64,000 nucleotides of DNA from Microbispora sp. H11081 (GCF_012999535.1 NZ_JABBWV010000011.1:1-64000); one strand, 5' to 3'; positions 1 to 9,718 are shown, numbered from the stretch's first letter. Notes: generated by a model not told the origin, from the sequence alone. Translations and numbers: made by a program.

Positions 1-345
1 CGACGACGGCTCATGACCCAAGAAGATGTTCTCCGCCACGCTCAACCCGTCCACCAGGTCAAGCTCCTGATAGATCGTCGCGATCCCCAAACCCATCGCC
101 GCCGTCGGCGGCGCCAGCCGCACCGGCGCCCCGTCCAGCAACACCTCACCCTCATCCGGCGCATGCGCACCCGACAAGATCTTGATCAGCGTCGACTTCC
201 CGGCACCGTTCTGGCCGAGCAGACAATGCACTTCCCCGGCCCTGACCTCAAGGTCCACACCATCCAGCGCACGCACGCCGGGGAACTGCTTGACGATTCC
301 TCGCATCACGAGCAGGGACGCCGAGTCTGATGATGACTTCGGCAC
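1..345 (-). CDS. Sugar ABC transporter ATP-binding protein, N-terminal part
   Basis: This gene is cut by the left edge; 115 codons of its N-terminus are visible. The GTG start at 345 follows an AGGAGG ribosome binding site in a short spacer. The protein carries a Walker A motif GQNGAGKST (residues 44-52) and a Q-loop in IYQE (about residue 93), followed by SVAENIFLG. That order is typical of the first ATPase half of RbsA/XylG/MglA-type double ATPases that energise monosaccharide import at the cytoplasmic membrane. The nearby ROK regulators fit sugar control. The second ATPase half, permease and binding protein should lie to the left. The sugar cannot be told from this fragment. Confidence 0.9.
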   Translation of the reverse strand, partial: MPKSSSDSASLLVMRGIVKQFPGVRALDGVDLEVRAGEVHCLLGQNGAGKSTLIKILSGAHAPDEGEVLLDGAPVRLAPPTAAMGLGIATIYQELDLVDGLSVAENIFLGHEPSS

Positions 346-381
346 AGGAGCCTCCTAATAGGGGGTGATGACACGGCCTTG

Positions 382-608
382 GCCCCGCCCGCCTGACGGC
401 GCCGGGATTGGCACCACCGCTACGACACCGAGGTCGGCGTCAACGGTGCCGCTGCGGTTTCGGACAACCGGTCAGGCGGGCGGGACGTTCTTTGGGAAGG
501 GAAGTCAGGTGGTGTTCCCGTCCGCCTGATCGCATGCGCCATCACCGCGGCACGCGGGATGGGCGGGAGTGCCGGCGGATCGGGCGGGAACGGTCAGGCG
601 GACGGGAA
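382..608. repeat. Four copies of a GTCAGGCGG-type motif in alternating orientation
   Basis: The 346-691 gap between the ABC ATPase start and the end of the ROK gene has no convincing gene. It holds four copies of a 14-16 bp motif, GTCAGGCGGnCGGGA: inverted at 382-397, direct at 471-486, inverted at 515-530 and direct at 593-608. Neighbouring copies can pair as two hairpins (382/471 and 515/593). They lie upstream of the minus-strand transporter gene, so they could be operators, an mRNA structure or terminators of the ROK gene. Confidence 0.55.
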
Positions 609-691
609 GTCTGCGGTTACGTGGTGGTCGTGGGGAGCGGAGCGGTGGGCACGCCGGCCCACCTCGGGTGGGGCGATGAGTCTTGGAGTGC

Positions 692-1993
692 TCACGCCCC
701 TCGATGGCTGGGATGTCGGATCGCGATGGCGGTCGGATCCGACAACGCGCGTTCGACGACGACGCCTGCCGCGCCCCGCGAGGCGGCGCCGAAGCCGAGG
801 TCCGACGCGACGAACCGGCAGCGGTCGGTGGCGCCGGCGATGCTCAGGCGGACCAGTTCCTCCTGGGCCGCGGGAATGAGCCGGTCGGCGAGCCTGGCGA
901 AGTAGCCGCCCAGCACGATCACCCGTGGGTTGAACAGGTTGACCAGCATGGCGGCGCCGAGCCCGAGCCACCGGCCCACCTCGGCCAGGGCCGCGTCGAC
1001 GCGAGGGTCTCCCTCGGCCTGCCGCTGCTCCACTTCGGCCAGCCGCTCCTCCGGGTCCCGGACGACCTGCCGGCCTGTGCCGTACGCGCGGTCGGGCGTG
1101 GCCATGCGCACCAGCGCGGCCAGTCCGACCTTGGTCTCCCAGCAGCCGGTCCGGCCGCAGCGGCACGGCTCTCCGGACGGGTCGACCATGACATGGCCGA
1201 CCTCACCCGCGAACCCGTCCGCTCCGCTCAGCAACCGGCCGCCGGAGATGACGCCGCCGCCGACCCCCACCTCGCCGGTGAGGTAGACCAGGTCGGGCGT
1301 GCCCGCCGCGATCCCCGAGGTGAACTCGGCCAGCGCGGCGAGGTTGGCGTCGTTGTCCACGGCGATGGGGATGTCCGCCCTGATCTCGGCCTGTGACAGC
1401 CTCTGGGCCACCGCCACCCCGCGCCAGCCGAGGTTCGGGGCGACCATCACGGTCCCGGTGGTCGTGTCGATCAGGCCGGGAACCGCCACGACGACCCCGG
1501 CCGGCACGACCCCGATCCGTTCGAGGTCGGTGACGGTCCTCTCGATGACCCGGGCCAGCTCGTCCAGTGAGCGTTCCGGGCCTGAGCCCATGGCGTCGAA
1601 GCCGATGCGCCGGTCGGCGAGCACCCTGCCGGCCAGGTCGGTGGCGAAGGCGGCGATGTAGTCGACGTTGACCTCCACGCCGAGCGCGCCGACACCCGAA
1701 CCGTCCAGGACGAGCGCGACGCTCGGGCGGCCGACGGAGCCGGCGTGCTGCGGCCCGGTCTCCTTGACCAGCCCTCGTGCCTGCAACTCGTTCACCAGAC
1801 TGGTGACGGTCGTCTTGTTCAGGCCGGTCGCGACCGCGACCGCCGACCTGGAGCACGGGCCGTTCACGCTCACGTGCCGCAGCACGAGAGCGAGATTGGA
1901 ACGGCGCACGGTGGCCTGGTCCGCGGGAACGCCCGCGGACCCGCCCCGACTCGGCGAGTCGGTCGTACGGCCGTCGGCCCTGGTGTGGTCCAC
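692..1993 (-). CDS. ROK family transcriptional regulator (first of a divergent pair)
   Basis: This 433-residue protein has a winged-helix region (about residues 30-90, with RSNLALVLRHV and NKTTVTSLV) followed by a ROK sugar-kinase-like domain. The domain contains DNDANLAALAEF and the zinc-binding signature GHV...CRCGRTGCWE near residues 265-290. ROK repressors sense sugars and control uptake and catabolic genes. The GTG start at 1993 follows AAGGAG. It is divergent from a paralogue at 2239 and sits upstream of the sugar ABC gene on the same strand, so it may control that transporter. Residues 190-310 are nearly identical to the paralogue. Confidence 0.9.
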   Translation of the reverse strand: MDHTRADGRTTDSPSRGGSAGVPADQATVRRSNLALVLRHVSVNGPCSRSAVAVATGLNKTTVTSLVNELQARGLVKETGPQHAGSVGRPSVALVLDGSGVGALGVEVNVDYIAAFATDLAGRVLADRRIGFDAMGSGPERSLDELARVIERTVTDLERIGVVPAGVVVAVPGLIDTTTGTVMVAPNLGWRGVAVAQRLSQAEIRADIPIAVDNDANLAALAEFTSGIAAGTPDLVYLTGEVGVGGGVISGGRLLSGADGFAGEVGHVMVDPSGEPCRCGRTGCWETKVGLAALVRMATPDRAYGTGRQVVRDPEERLAEVEQRQAEGDPRVDAALAEVGRWLGLGAAMLVNLFNPRVIVLGGYFARLADRLIPAAQEELVRLSIAGATDRCRFVASDLGFGAASRGAAGVVVERALSDPTAIAIRHPSHRGA

Positions 1994-2001
1994 CGCACTC
2001 C

Positions 2002-2031
2002 TTAATTAGTTCGCATGGCTCGCCGAATTAA
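2002..2031. promoter_or_regulatory. Candidate ROK operator (AT-rich inverted repeat)
   Basis: TTAATTAGTTCG (2002-2013) is mirrored imperfectly by CGAATTAA (2024-2031), just upstream of the GTG of the left ROK gene. A related ATTAATTGA stretch at 2196-2204 lies at the other end of the divergent gap. ROK repressors such as NagC bind AT-rich palindromes, so this is a plausible shared operator. The assignment is inferred from position and shape only. Confidence 0.4.
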
Positions 2032-2164
2032 AGGCAGCGATCTCCGCACCGCACAAGGGGAAACCGGTTGCAGTTTCCGTAACGTTCCGATAACCAGGTC
2101 ACGAATCGACGCTGACCTGCGGTGAAACGGAGCGATGCCAACTCGTTACGCGACACGGGGGTGC

Positions 2165-2176
2165 ATGTCCGGACAT
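2165..2176. promoter_or_regulatory. 12-bp perfect palindrome in the divergent ROK promoter region
   Basis: ATGTCCGGACAT reads the same on both strands and lies about 60 bp upstream of the GTG start at 2239. It is the only long perfect palindrome noticed in the 245-bp divergent region. It is a candidate regulator site of unknown owner. Confidence 0.35.
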
Positions 2177-2238
2177 CTGCGTGTTACAACCCTGATTAAT
2201 TGATCTCAGAGACAAACAAAGGGACAGGTGAGGCACAG

Positions 2239-3519
2239 GTGTCGTACGAACCGCACCTCACCCGTCCCCTGGGCGGCTCTCCCCCGGCGGGTCCCGCCGC
2301 GCTGCGCCGCGCGAACCTCTCGATGGTGCTGCGCGAACTGCGCGACCACGCCTCCCTGTCCCGTGCCGACATCGCCGACGCGACGGGACTGCACCGGGCC
2401 ACCGTCTCCAGCCTCATGTCCGAGCTCCTCGAACGGCGGCTGGTGCGGGAGCTCGGGGTGGAGCACGTGGGCGCCGTAGGGCGTCCCAGGCGGGCGGTCG
2501 CGCTGCACGGCGCGCACGTCGGCGCGCTGGGCATGGAGATCAACGTGGACTACATCGCGGTCCACGGCACCGACCTCAGCGGCCGGGTCCTGGTCGAGCG
2601 CCGCGTGGTCTTCGACACGATGGGCAGCCGACCTGACAGCGCGGTGCGACGGCTCGGGCTGGTGGCCAAGGAGTCCGTGGAGGCGATGGCGCGGGCCGGC
2701 GCCGTCCCCGCGGGCATCGTGGTCGCCGTTCCCGGCCTCGTGGACGTGGCGCGCGGCGTCGTGACGCTCGCGCCGAATCTCTACTGGCAGGACCTGCCGT
2801 TGGCGGAGCAACTGTCGGCGATGCTCGGCACGCTGCGCGTGCCGGTGCGCGTGGACAACGACGCCAACCTCGCCGCGGTCGCCGAGTTCACCTCGGGGAT
2901 CGCGGCGGGCACGCCCGACCTGGTCTACCTCACCGGCGAGGTGGGGGTCGGCGGCGGCATCATCTCCGGCGGCAAGCTCCTGCGCGGCGCGGACGGCTTC
3001 TCCGGCGAGGTCGGGCACCTGCGGGTCGACCCGAACGGCGACCAGTGCGGCTGCGGCCGCATCGGCTGCTGGGAGACCAAGGTCGGGCTGGCCGCGCTCG
3101 TCCGCTCCGCCATGCCCGAGCAGGCGTACGGTCTGCCCGGCATGCCGGTCCCCGACCCGGGTGAGCGAGTGGCCGACATCGCCAGGGGCCTGGCCTCGGG
3201 CGACCGGCGCATGACGCAGGCGGTGGCACAGGTCGGTCAGTGGCTCGGGCTCGGCGGCTCGATCCTGGCCAACCTGTTCAACCCCCGCGTGATCGTCATC
3301 GGGGGCTACTTCGCCTCACTGGCCGAGTGGCTGCTGCCGCACGCGCAGGACCAGTTGCAGCGGCTCGTGATGGCCGCCCCTGCCGCGCAGTGCCGGTTCG
3401 TCGCCTCGACTCTGGGTTTCGGCGCCGCGTCCCGCGGCGCCGCGAGCATGGTGGTGAACCAGATCATCGACGACCCGACAACGATCATGGATTCATTACC
3501 CAGGCCGGCGGTTCGCTGA
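2239..3519 (+). CDS. ROK family transcriptional regulator (second of a divergent pair)
   Basis: The frame is open from a TTG at 2200, but GTG at 2239 is preferred because AGGTGAGG precedes it at good spacing. The product is then 426 residues. It has an N-terminal winged helix (LRRANLSMVLREL, HRATVSSLM) and a ROK domain with DNDANLAAVAEF and the zinc motif CGCGRIGCWE. It is highly similar to the divergent ROK protein at 692-1993, so the pair arose by duplication. The secreted ThuA-type protein follows 121 bp downstream and is a likely target or co-transcribed partner. Confidence 0.9.
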   Translation: MSYEPHLTRPLGGSPPAGPAALRRANLSMVLRELRDHASLSRADIADATGLHRATVSSLMSELLERRLVRELGVEHVGAVGRPRRAVALHGAHVGALGMEINVDYIAVHGTDLSGRVLVERRVVFDTMGSRPDSAVRRLGLVAKESVEAMARAGAVPAGIVVAVPGLVDVARGVVTLAPNLYWQDLPLAEQLSAMLGTLRVPVRVDNDANLAAVAEFTSGIAAGTPDLVYLTGEVGVGGGIISGGKLLRGADGFSGEVGHLRVDPNGDQCGCGRIGCWETKVGLAALVRSAMPEQAYGLPGMPVPDPGERVADIARGLASGDRRMTQAVAQVGQWLGLGGSILANLFNPRVIVIGGYFASLAEWLLPHAQDQLQRLVMAAPAAQCRFVASTLGFGAASRGAASMVVNQIIDDPTTIMDSLPRPAVR

Positions 3520-3640
3520 CGGCCTCCACAGACCTGGAGACGGCACCCTCCAGTAACCGAAATATCCGCTACGACCAAGTGGCAACAAGCGCGGCGGCGC
3601 GCGCCTTGCCTGACGTCCCCCCGGTCAGGAAGGGTTTTCC

Positions 3641-6600
3641 ATGACACCACGTTCTCGAACGTGGGCCTGGCCGCTTAACGCGGCTCAGCCAAACAGCGGA
3701 CGGCGTCCGAGACGTCTGACCGCTGCGGCGATGGCACTCGCCATCGCCGCCCCCGCCCTCACGCTCCTGTCGGCGCCGGTGAGCGCCGAGGCCGCCACCG
3801 CGGCCGCGGAGCCCGACTTCAAGGTTCTGGTCTTCTCGAAGACCACCGGCTTCCGGCACGACTCGATCCCCGAGGGCATCGCGGCCGTCCAGCAGCTCGG
3901 TCAGCAGAACAACTTCGCGGTCGACACGACCGAGGACAGCACCCAGTTCACCGACGAGAACCTGGCTCAGTACCAGGCCGTGGTCTTCATGTCCACGACC
4001 GGTGACCCGCTGAACACGCAGGACCAGAAGGACGCGTTCCAGCGTTACATCCAGAAGGGCGGCGGCTACGTGGGTGTCCACGCCGCCGCCGACAGCGGAT
4101 ACAACTGGGCCTGGTACGGCAAGCTCGTCGGTGCGTACTTCAAGCAGCACCCGGCGATCCAGCAGGCCACGGTGAAGGTCGAGGACCCGGCGCACCCGTC
4201 GACCAAGGGCCTGCCGACGACCTGGAGCCGTACCGACGAGTGGTACGACTACCAGACCAACCCGCGGGGCACGGTCCACGTCCTGACGTCGCTGGACGAG
4301 AAGTCCTACACCGGCGGCACGATGGGCGCCGACCACCCGAACACGTGGTGTCAGGACTACGACGGCGGTCGTTCCTGGTACACGGGCCTCGGCCACCAGA
4401 AGGCCAACTACAGCGAGGCCAACTTCCTGAAGCTGCTGCTGGGCGGTATCAAGACCGCCGCCGGCGCGGAGAAGGCCGACTGCTCGGCCTCGCAGAGCAG
4501 CAGTTTCGAGAAGGTCACCCTCGACGACAACACGTCGAACCCGATGATGATGGACATCGCCAACGACGGCCGCGTCTTCTACGTGGACCGTCTGGGCGAG
4601 GTCAAGGTCATCAAGCCCGCCGGTGGCACGGTCACGGCCGCGAAGCTGAACGTCTTCACGGCCAACGAGAGCGGTCTGCTCGGGATCACCCTCGACCGCG
4701 ACTTCGACACCAACAAGTGGGTGTACCTCTACTACTCGCCCGCCGGGGAGAACGTCGACCGGCTGAGCCGGTTCACGGTCACCGGTGACACGCTGGACAT
4801 GGCGTCCGAGAAGAAGATTCTCGACGTCCCGGTGCAGCGGGCCGAGTGCTGCCACCACGGCGGCGGCATGCTCATGGACCACAAGACCGGCGACCTGTGG
4901 CTGGCGACGGGTGACAACACCAACCCGTTCGCGTCCGACAGCTACACGCCGATCGACGAGCAGTCTGGCCGGTCCTCCTGGGACGCGCAGCGTTCCTCGG
5001 CCAACACCAACAGCCTGAGCGGCAAGCTGCTGCGGATCCACCCCGAGACCGACGGCACCTACAGCATCCCGTCCGGGAACCTGTTCGCGCCCGGCACCGC
5101 GAAGACCAAGCCGGAGATCTACGGCATGGGCTTCCGTAACCCGTTCCGGATGGGCATCGACCCCGAGACCGGCAACATCATGCTCGGCGAGTACGGCCCC
5201 GACGCCAACTCCGCGAACGCCAACCGGGGTCCGCAGAACACGGTCGAGTGGAACCTGATCACCAAGCCGGGCAACTACGGCTGGCCGTACTGCATCGGCA
5301 ACAACACGCCGTACATCGACTACAACTTCAGCACCAGGCAGTCGGGACAGGCCTTCAACTGCGCGGCGCCGGTCAACGAGTCGCCGAACAACGACGGTCT
5401 GACCAACCTGCCCCCGGTGATTCCGGCGACGGTGTGGTACCACTACCAGGCCAACTCGACCTTCCCCGAGCTCAGCGGCGGCGCGCCGATGGGCGGCCCG
5501 GTCTACCGCTACAACGCCGACCTCAAGTCGAACGTCAAGTGGCCGGCCTACTGGGACGGCAAGGCCGTCTTCGGTGAGTGGAACAACAACCAGGTGTGGT
5601 CGTTCCAGCTCGACGAGACCGGCACCAAGCTCGTCGAGATGAACCGGATCCTCTCGTCCCTCAGCTTCAAGAAGCCGATGGACATGAAGTTCGGCCCCGA
5701 CGGCGCGCTCTACATGATCGAATGGGGCTCCGGCTTCGGCGGCGACAACGCCGACTCGGGCATCTACCGCATCAACTACATCAAGGGCAACCCGCTGCCG
5801 GTCGCCCACGCCACGTCGGACAAGACCGACGGCCCGCTCCCGCTGACCGTCCAGTTCTCCAGCGAGGGCAGCCGCGACCCCGACGACCAGACGCTCACCT
5901 ACGCCTGGGACCTCGACGGTGACGGCGAGACCGACTCCACCGAGGCCAACCCCAGCTTCACCTACGAGGAGGCGGGTGAGTACAGCGCGGTCCTGACCAT
6001 CAAGAACGAGGAAGGCGAGACCGCGACGGCCACCGTCGTCATCGTCGCCGGCAACAACCGGCCGACCGTCAAGGTGAACGTCCCGCCGAACGGCGCGTTC
6101 TTCGAGTTCGGCGACCAGGTGAAGTTCACCGTCACGGTCACCGACCCCGAGGACGGCGAGGTCGACTGTGACGATGTCAAGATCCAGGCCATCCTGGGCC
6201 ACGACAGCCACGGCCACCCGCTCGACCAGCTCACGGGCTGCGAAGGCACCCTGCAGACCCAGCAGGCGGGCCACGGCGAGACCGACAACCTGTTCTACGT
6301 CATCGAGGCCAGCTACGCCGACAAGGGCAACGACGGCGCTCCGTCGCTGACCGGGCGTGGCGAGGTGCTCCTGCAGCCCAAGCGCAAGCAGGCCGAGCAC
6401 TTCAGCCAGACCGGCCGGGTGACCGGCGGGGTGGGCACGGACGCCGCTGGTGTCCAGACCGAGAGCACCTCCGACACCGCGGGCGGCGCCCAGCACATCG
6501 GCTTCATCCAGGACGGCGACTGGTGGTCGTTCGACCCGGTCAACCTGGCGAACCTCTCCTCCATCCGGTTGCGTGCGTCCTCCGGCGGCGCCGGCGGCAC

Positions 6601-8947
6601 CGTGCAGATCCGGGCGGGCAACCCCGAGAACGGCACGCTGATCGGTGAGGCCACCGTGGCTCCCACCGGCGACTGGCAGACGTTCACCGACGTCTCGGTC
6701 GACCTGACCAGTGTGCCGAGCGAGAGCGGTCCGCTGTACTTCGTCGCGCGCAAGCCGGCGAGCGCGGCGAACGACGCCTACCTGCTCAACGTCAACTGGG
6801 TCGACTTCGTCGGCAAGGGCGCGACGGAGAACGAGCGTCCGATCGTCACCGCGACGGCGAACCCGGTCACGGGCATCGCTCCGCTGAAGGTCGACTTCAC
6901 GGCGACGGCCACCGACGCCGAGGGCGACCCGATCACCTACAAGTGGGACTTCGGCGTCAACGGCTCGCCGCAGCCCACCACCGCCGCGGCGAGCTACACC
7001 TACACCGCGCCGGGCACCTTCACCGCCGTGGTGACCGCGTCCGACGACAAGGGTGCCTCGTCCACCGCCAAGGTGCAGATCAAGGTGAACGCGCCGGACA
7101 CGGTGTGCTTCTCCGGACGCTCCGACGACTTCCTGGGCAACCAGCTCGACCGGGACCGCTGGTCGGTCATCCGGGAGAACCAGGACCTCAGGGTCTCGGA
7201 CGGGAGTCTCATCATCCCGACGTCGGCCACCGACATCTACACGTCGACCAATGACACGCCGAACATCGTCGTGCAGCCGGCTCCCTCGGGCGCCTGGACG
7301 GCCACGGCCAAGCTGACGCTGGACGCGCGTGACGCGTACCAGCAGGCGGGCCTGGTCATCTACGGCGACGACGACAACTACGCCAAGATGGTGCTCCAGG
7401 CACGGTCGACCTCCGGGTCGAACCACGCCAGCCGTATCTTCCAGTTCATCCGGGAGGAGAACGGCCAGCCGAACGAGGTGAACGAGAGCAACACCGCGAA
7501 CCTCGGGGACAGCTACCCCGACACGGTGTACGTGCGTTTCATCAGCGACGGCACCAACATCACCGCTCACTACTCGTCGGACGGCAGCAACTTCACGGCC
7601 ATGCCGCAGACGAAGTCGCTCGCCGGGATCACGAACCCGAAGATCGGCCTGCTCTCGCTGGCCGGGGCCAACCACCCGGTCGTGGACGCGGCCTTCGACT
7701 GGTTCCACATCACGCCGGACGACAAGGCGACCGGGCCGAACCCGAACGACGAGTTCGACGGCACCTCGCTCGACAACTGCCGCTGGGACTCGATCGTCCG
7801 TCCCGAGCCCACGGCGATGCGCGTGAGCAACGGCGTCCTCGAGCTCGACACCACCACGGGTGACATCTACGGGACCACCAACAGCGGCCCGAAGAACTTC
7901 ATCCTGCAGAAGGCTCCGAGCGGCGACTGGACGCTCGAGACCAAGCTCGACGGTTCGGCTCTGAGCGAGCAGTACCAGCAGGGCGGTCTGATCGTCTACG
8001 GCGACGACGACAACTACGTGAAGTTCGACTTCCTCACCACCAACACCGCAGGGTCGACGGTGGCGCGGACGATCGAGCTGCGCAGCGAGGTCGGCGGCAC
8101 CGTGCAGAACCCGCAGCCGCAGGTCAACAACCGCACCACCGGTGTGTGGTGGCTGCGCCTGAAGAAGGTGGGCGACAGCTTCACCGGCGCCTACTCCTCC
8201 GACGGCACCACCTGGACCGACCTGGCCACCAACGGCACGACCACCGCGGTGAAGAACAGCGCCGTGGCGAACGCGTCGAAGGTCGGCGTCTACACCATCG
8301 GCACCAACCAGGGCGCGTCCAAGACGGTCAAGTTCGACTACTTCAAGCTGACCAAGGCTGGAAGTGAGGACAAGACCGCTCCGGTGACGACGGCGACGAC
8401 CGACCCGGCGCAGCCGGAGGGCGGCTCGTTCACCGGCCCGGTCACGGTCACCCTGCAGGCGGCCGACGAGGCCGGCGGCAGCGGGGTCGCCAAGACCGAG
8501 TACTCGCTGGACGGCGGCGACTGGGCGGCCTACACCGCTCCGGTGACCGTCTCCGGTGACGGCGAGCACCAGCTGCGCTACCGCTCGACCGACAAGGCCG
8601 GGAACACCGAGGAGATCAAGACGCTCACGCTGACGATCTCCGCGGCTCCCGAGCAGGAGGTCGAGCTGACCGTGACGGCCTCCTCCCGGTGCATCGGCAC
8701 CTCGGCGTACCTCGCCGTGACCGCCGTGAACGCCGGCGAGGTTCCCGCGACGGTCACCCTCACCACCCCGTACGGCTCCAAGACCGTGGCCGACGTGGCC
8801 CCGGGCAAGCAGGCGTACCAGTCCTTCAACACCCGGGCCGGGCAGATCGAGGCGGGCACGGTGACCGTCACCGGCACCGCGACGATCGACGGCAAGCAGG
8901 TCACCTCGTCCTACGAGGCGGCCTACGCCGCGGCCAGCTGCCGCTGA
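3641..8947 (+). CDS. Giant secreted multidomain protein: ThuA, sugar dehydrogenase-like propeller, PKD, CBM6 and LamG-like modules
   Basis: The protein has 1768 residues. A signal peptide occupies about 1-51 (RRPRR, then a hydrophobic stretch ending SAEA). A ThuA-like domain covers about 58-275 (VLVFSKTTGFRHDSI, YVGVHAAAD). A glucose/sorbosone dehydrogenase-like beta-propeller covers about 285-715, including CCHHGGGM. Then follow a PKD domain (about 720-800), an Ig-like segment, a CBM6-like module (about 915-1060, with QDGDWWSF), a second PKD (about 1065-1150), two DUF1349/concanavalin-like modules (about 1157-1360 and 1367-1575) and C-terminal beta domains. It probably binds and modifies carbohydrate outside the cell; the substrate is unknown. 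AGGAAGGG precedes the ATG. Confidence 0.88.
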   Translation: MTPRSRTWAWPLNAAQPNSGRRPRRLTAAAMALAIAAPALTLLSAPVSAEAATAAAEPDFKVLVFSKTTGFRHDSIPEGIAAVQQLGQQNNFAVDTTEDSTQFTDENLAQYQAVVFMSTTGDPLNTQDQKDAFQRYIQKGGGYVGVHAAADSGYNWAWYGKLVGAYFKQHPAIQQATVKVEDPAHPSTKGLPTTWSRTDEWYDYQTNPRGTVHVLTSLDEKSYTGGTMGADHPNTWCQDYDGGRSWYTGLGHQKANYSEANFLKLLLGGIKTAAGAEKADCSASQSSSFEKVTLDDNTSNPMMMDIANDGRVFYVDRLGEVKVIKPAGGTVTAAKLNVFTANESGLLGITLDRDFDTNKWVYLYYSPAGENVDRLSRFTVTGDTLDMASEKKILDVPVQRAECCHHGGGMLMDHKTGDLWLATGDNTNPFASDSYTPIDEQSGRSSWDAQRSSANTNSLSGKLLRIHPETDGTYSIPSGNLFAPGTAKTKPEIYGMGFRNPFRMGIDPETGNIMLGEYGPDANSANANRGPQNTVEWNLITKPGNYGWPYCIGNNTPYIDYNFSTRQSGQAFNCAAPVNESPNNDGLTNLPPVIPATVWYHYQANSTFPELSGGAPMGGPVYRYNADLKSNVKWPAYWDGKAVFGEWNNNQVWSFQLDETGTKLVEMNRILSSLSFKKPMDMKFGPDGALYMIEWGSGFGGDNADSGIYRINYIKGNPLPVAHATSDKTDGPLPLTVQFSSEGSRDPDDQTLTYAWDLDGDGETDSTEANPSFTYEEAGEYSAVLTIKNEEGETATATVVIVAGNNRPTVKVNVPPNGAFFEFGDQVKFTVTVTDPEDGEVDCDDVKIQAILGHDSHGHPLDQLTGCEGTLQTQQAGHGETDNLFYVIEASYADKGNDGAPSLTGRGEVLLQPKRKQAEHFSQTGRVTGGVGTDAAGVQTESTSDTAGGAQHIGFIQDGDWWSFDPVNLANLSSIRLRASSGGAGGTVQIRAGNPENGTLIGEATVAPTGDWQTFTDVSVDLTSVPSESGPLYFVARKPASAANDAYLLNVNWVDFVGKGATENERPIVTATANPVTGIAPLKVDFTATATDAEGDPITYKWDFGVNGSPQPTTAAASYTYTAPGTFTAVVTASDDKGASSTAKVQIKVNAPDTVCFSGRSDDFLGNQLDRDRWSVIRENQDLRVSDGSLIIPTSATDIYTSTNDTPNIVVQPAPSGAWTATAKLTLDARDAYQQAGLVIYGDDDNYAKMVLQARSTSGSNHASRIFQFIREENGQPNEVNESNTANLGDSYPDTVYVRFISDGTNITAHYSSDGSNFTAMPQTKSLAGITNPKIGLLSLAGANHPVVDAAFDWFHITPDDKATGPNPNDEFDGTSLDNCRWDSIVRPEPTAMRVSNGVLELDTTTGDIYGTTNSGPKNFILQKAPSGDWTLETKLDGSALSEQYQQGGLIVYGDDDNYVKFDFLTTNTAGSTVARTIELRSEVGGTVQNPQPQVNNRTTGVWWLRLKKVGDSFTGAYSSDGTTWTDLATNGTTTAVKNSAVANASKVGVYTIGTNQGASKTVKFDYFKLTKAGSEDKTAPVTTATTDPAQPEGGSFTGPVTVTLQAADEAGGSGVAKTEYSLDGGDWAAYTAPVTVSGDGEHQLRYRSTDKAGNTEEIKTLTLTISAAPEQEVELTVTASSRCIGTSAYLAVTAVNAGEVPATVTLTTPYGSKTVADVAPGKQAYQSFNTRAGQIEAGTVTVTGTATIDGKQVTSSYEAAYAAASCR

Positions 8948-9001
8948 CCGCACCGGCGGTGACCCCGGTCCCCACGACGAGGACACCGCCCTAGCACAAC
9001 C

Positions 9002-9033
9002 GGGGCCGGCCGGCCGAACAGCCGGCCGGCCCC
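9002..9033 (+). terminator. Stem-loop after the ThuA gene
   Basis: A perfect 13-bp GC stem (9002-9014 with 9021-9033, arms GGGGCCGGCCGGC and its complement) encloses a six-base loop. It lies 55 bp after the stop of the giant secreted protein and before the next start at 9062. No T-run follows, as is usual in actinomycetes. Confidence 0.75.
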
Positions 9034-9061
9034 GCCCCTCATAAATGGAGCGAATGATCAC

Positions 9062-9691
9062 ATGAGAATCAACAGGACCACGCAGGTGGTCGCCGCGTCG
9101 GTGCTCGGCCTCGCGCTCGCCGGCGCCGGCCTGGCCGGCCCCGCGATGGCCGACGACGACCCCGGTATCAACGTGTCGGTGAACATCGAGCCCACCACCA
9201 CTCCCGGTCAGCTGTCGATGACCGTGGCCGACAACAACGGGGTGTCCCTGCAGGAGAACGGCTCCGACGCCGCCGCCCGCCAGTTCACCGGGACCCTGCC
9301 GACGGTCACGGTGACCGACACCCGCAGCCCCGAGGAGATCCCCGACGGCGAGTACTGGGCGGTCGTGGGCCAGGCGAGCCAGTTCGTCGCGACCGACGAC
9401 CCGGCCAAGACCATCGGCCCGGAGTTCCTGGGCTGGAAGCCGCGTCTGCTGAGCGACTCCTCCACCGGCGCGGTGTCGGCCGGTGAGCCGGTCTCCAGTG
9501 TCATCTCCGACGGCACCGGAGCCCCCGAGGTGGGTCTGGAGGGCCAGGAGCTGCTGGTCTCGACCGCCAACTCCGCCGACGAGATCGGCACCTCGCAGGT
9601 GAACGCCGACCTCGCCCTGCGCACCCCGGTGGACGTCGCCGCCGGCGAGTACCACTCCACCCTGACCCTTTCCCTGTTCAACCAGTCCTGA
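9062..9691 (+). CDS. Secreted WxL-like surface protein
   Basis: This is a 209-residue exported protein with a clear signal peptide (about 1-30, cleavage near AMA-DDDP) and no C-terminal anchor. The mature part is an all-beta, Thr/Ser/Asp-rich domain (NVSVNIEPTTTPGQLSMTV, VTVTDTRS, LTLSLFNQS). The fold pattern and the DUF916-like neighbour recall WxL-domain proteins, which attach non-covalently to the wall. A clean WxL motif is not seen, so the assignment leans on context. It is the first gene of a run reaching 12158. ATG at 9062 has GGAG upstream. Confidence 0.65.
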   Translation: MRINRTTQVVAASVLGLALAGAGLAGPAMADDDPGINVSVNIEPTTTPGQLSMTVADNNGVSLQENGSDAAARQFTGTLPTVTVTDTRSPEEIPDGEYWAVVGQASQFVATDDPAKTIGPEFLGWKPRLLSDSSTGAVSAGEPVSSVISDGTGAPEVGLEGQELLVSTANSADEIGTSQVNADLALRTPVDVAAGEYHSTLTLSLFNQS

Positions 9692-9718
9692 GCCGGAGGC
9701 TGAACGCCCCCACCCGAT

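Noticed and set aside
346-691. Several short open frames between the ABC gene and the ROK gene
   Set aside because: The predicted peptides are Arg/Gly-rich with no ribosome binding sites, and the stretch is dominated by the inverted motif copies.
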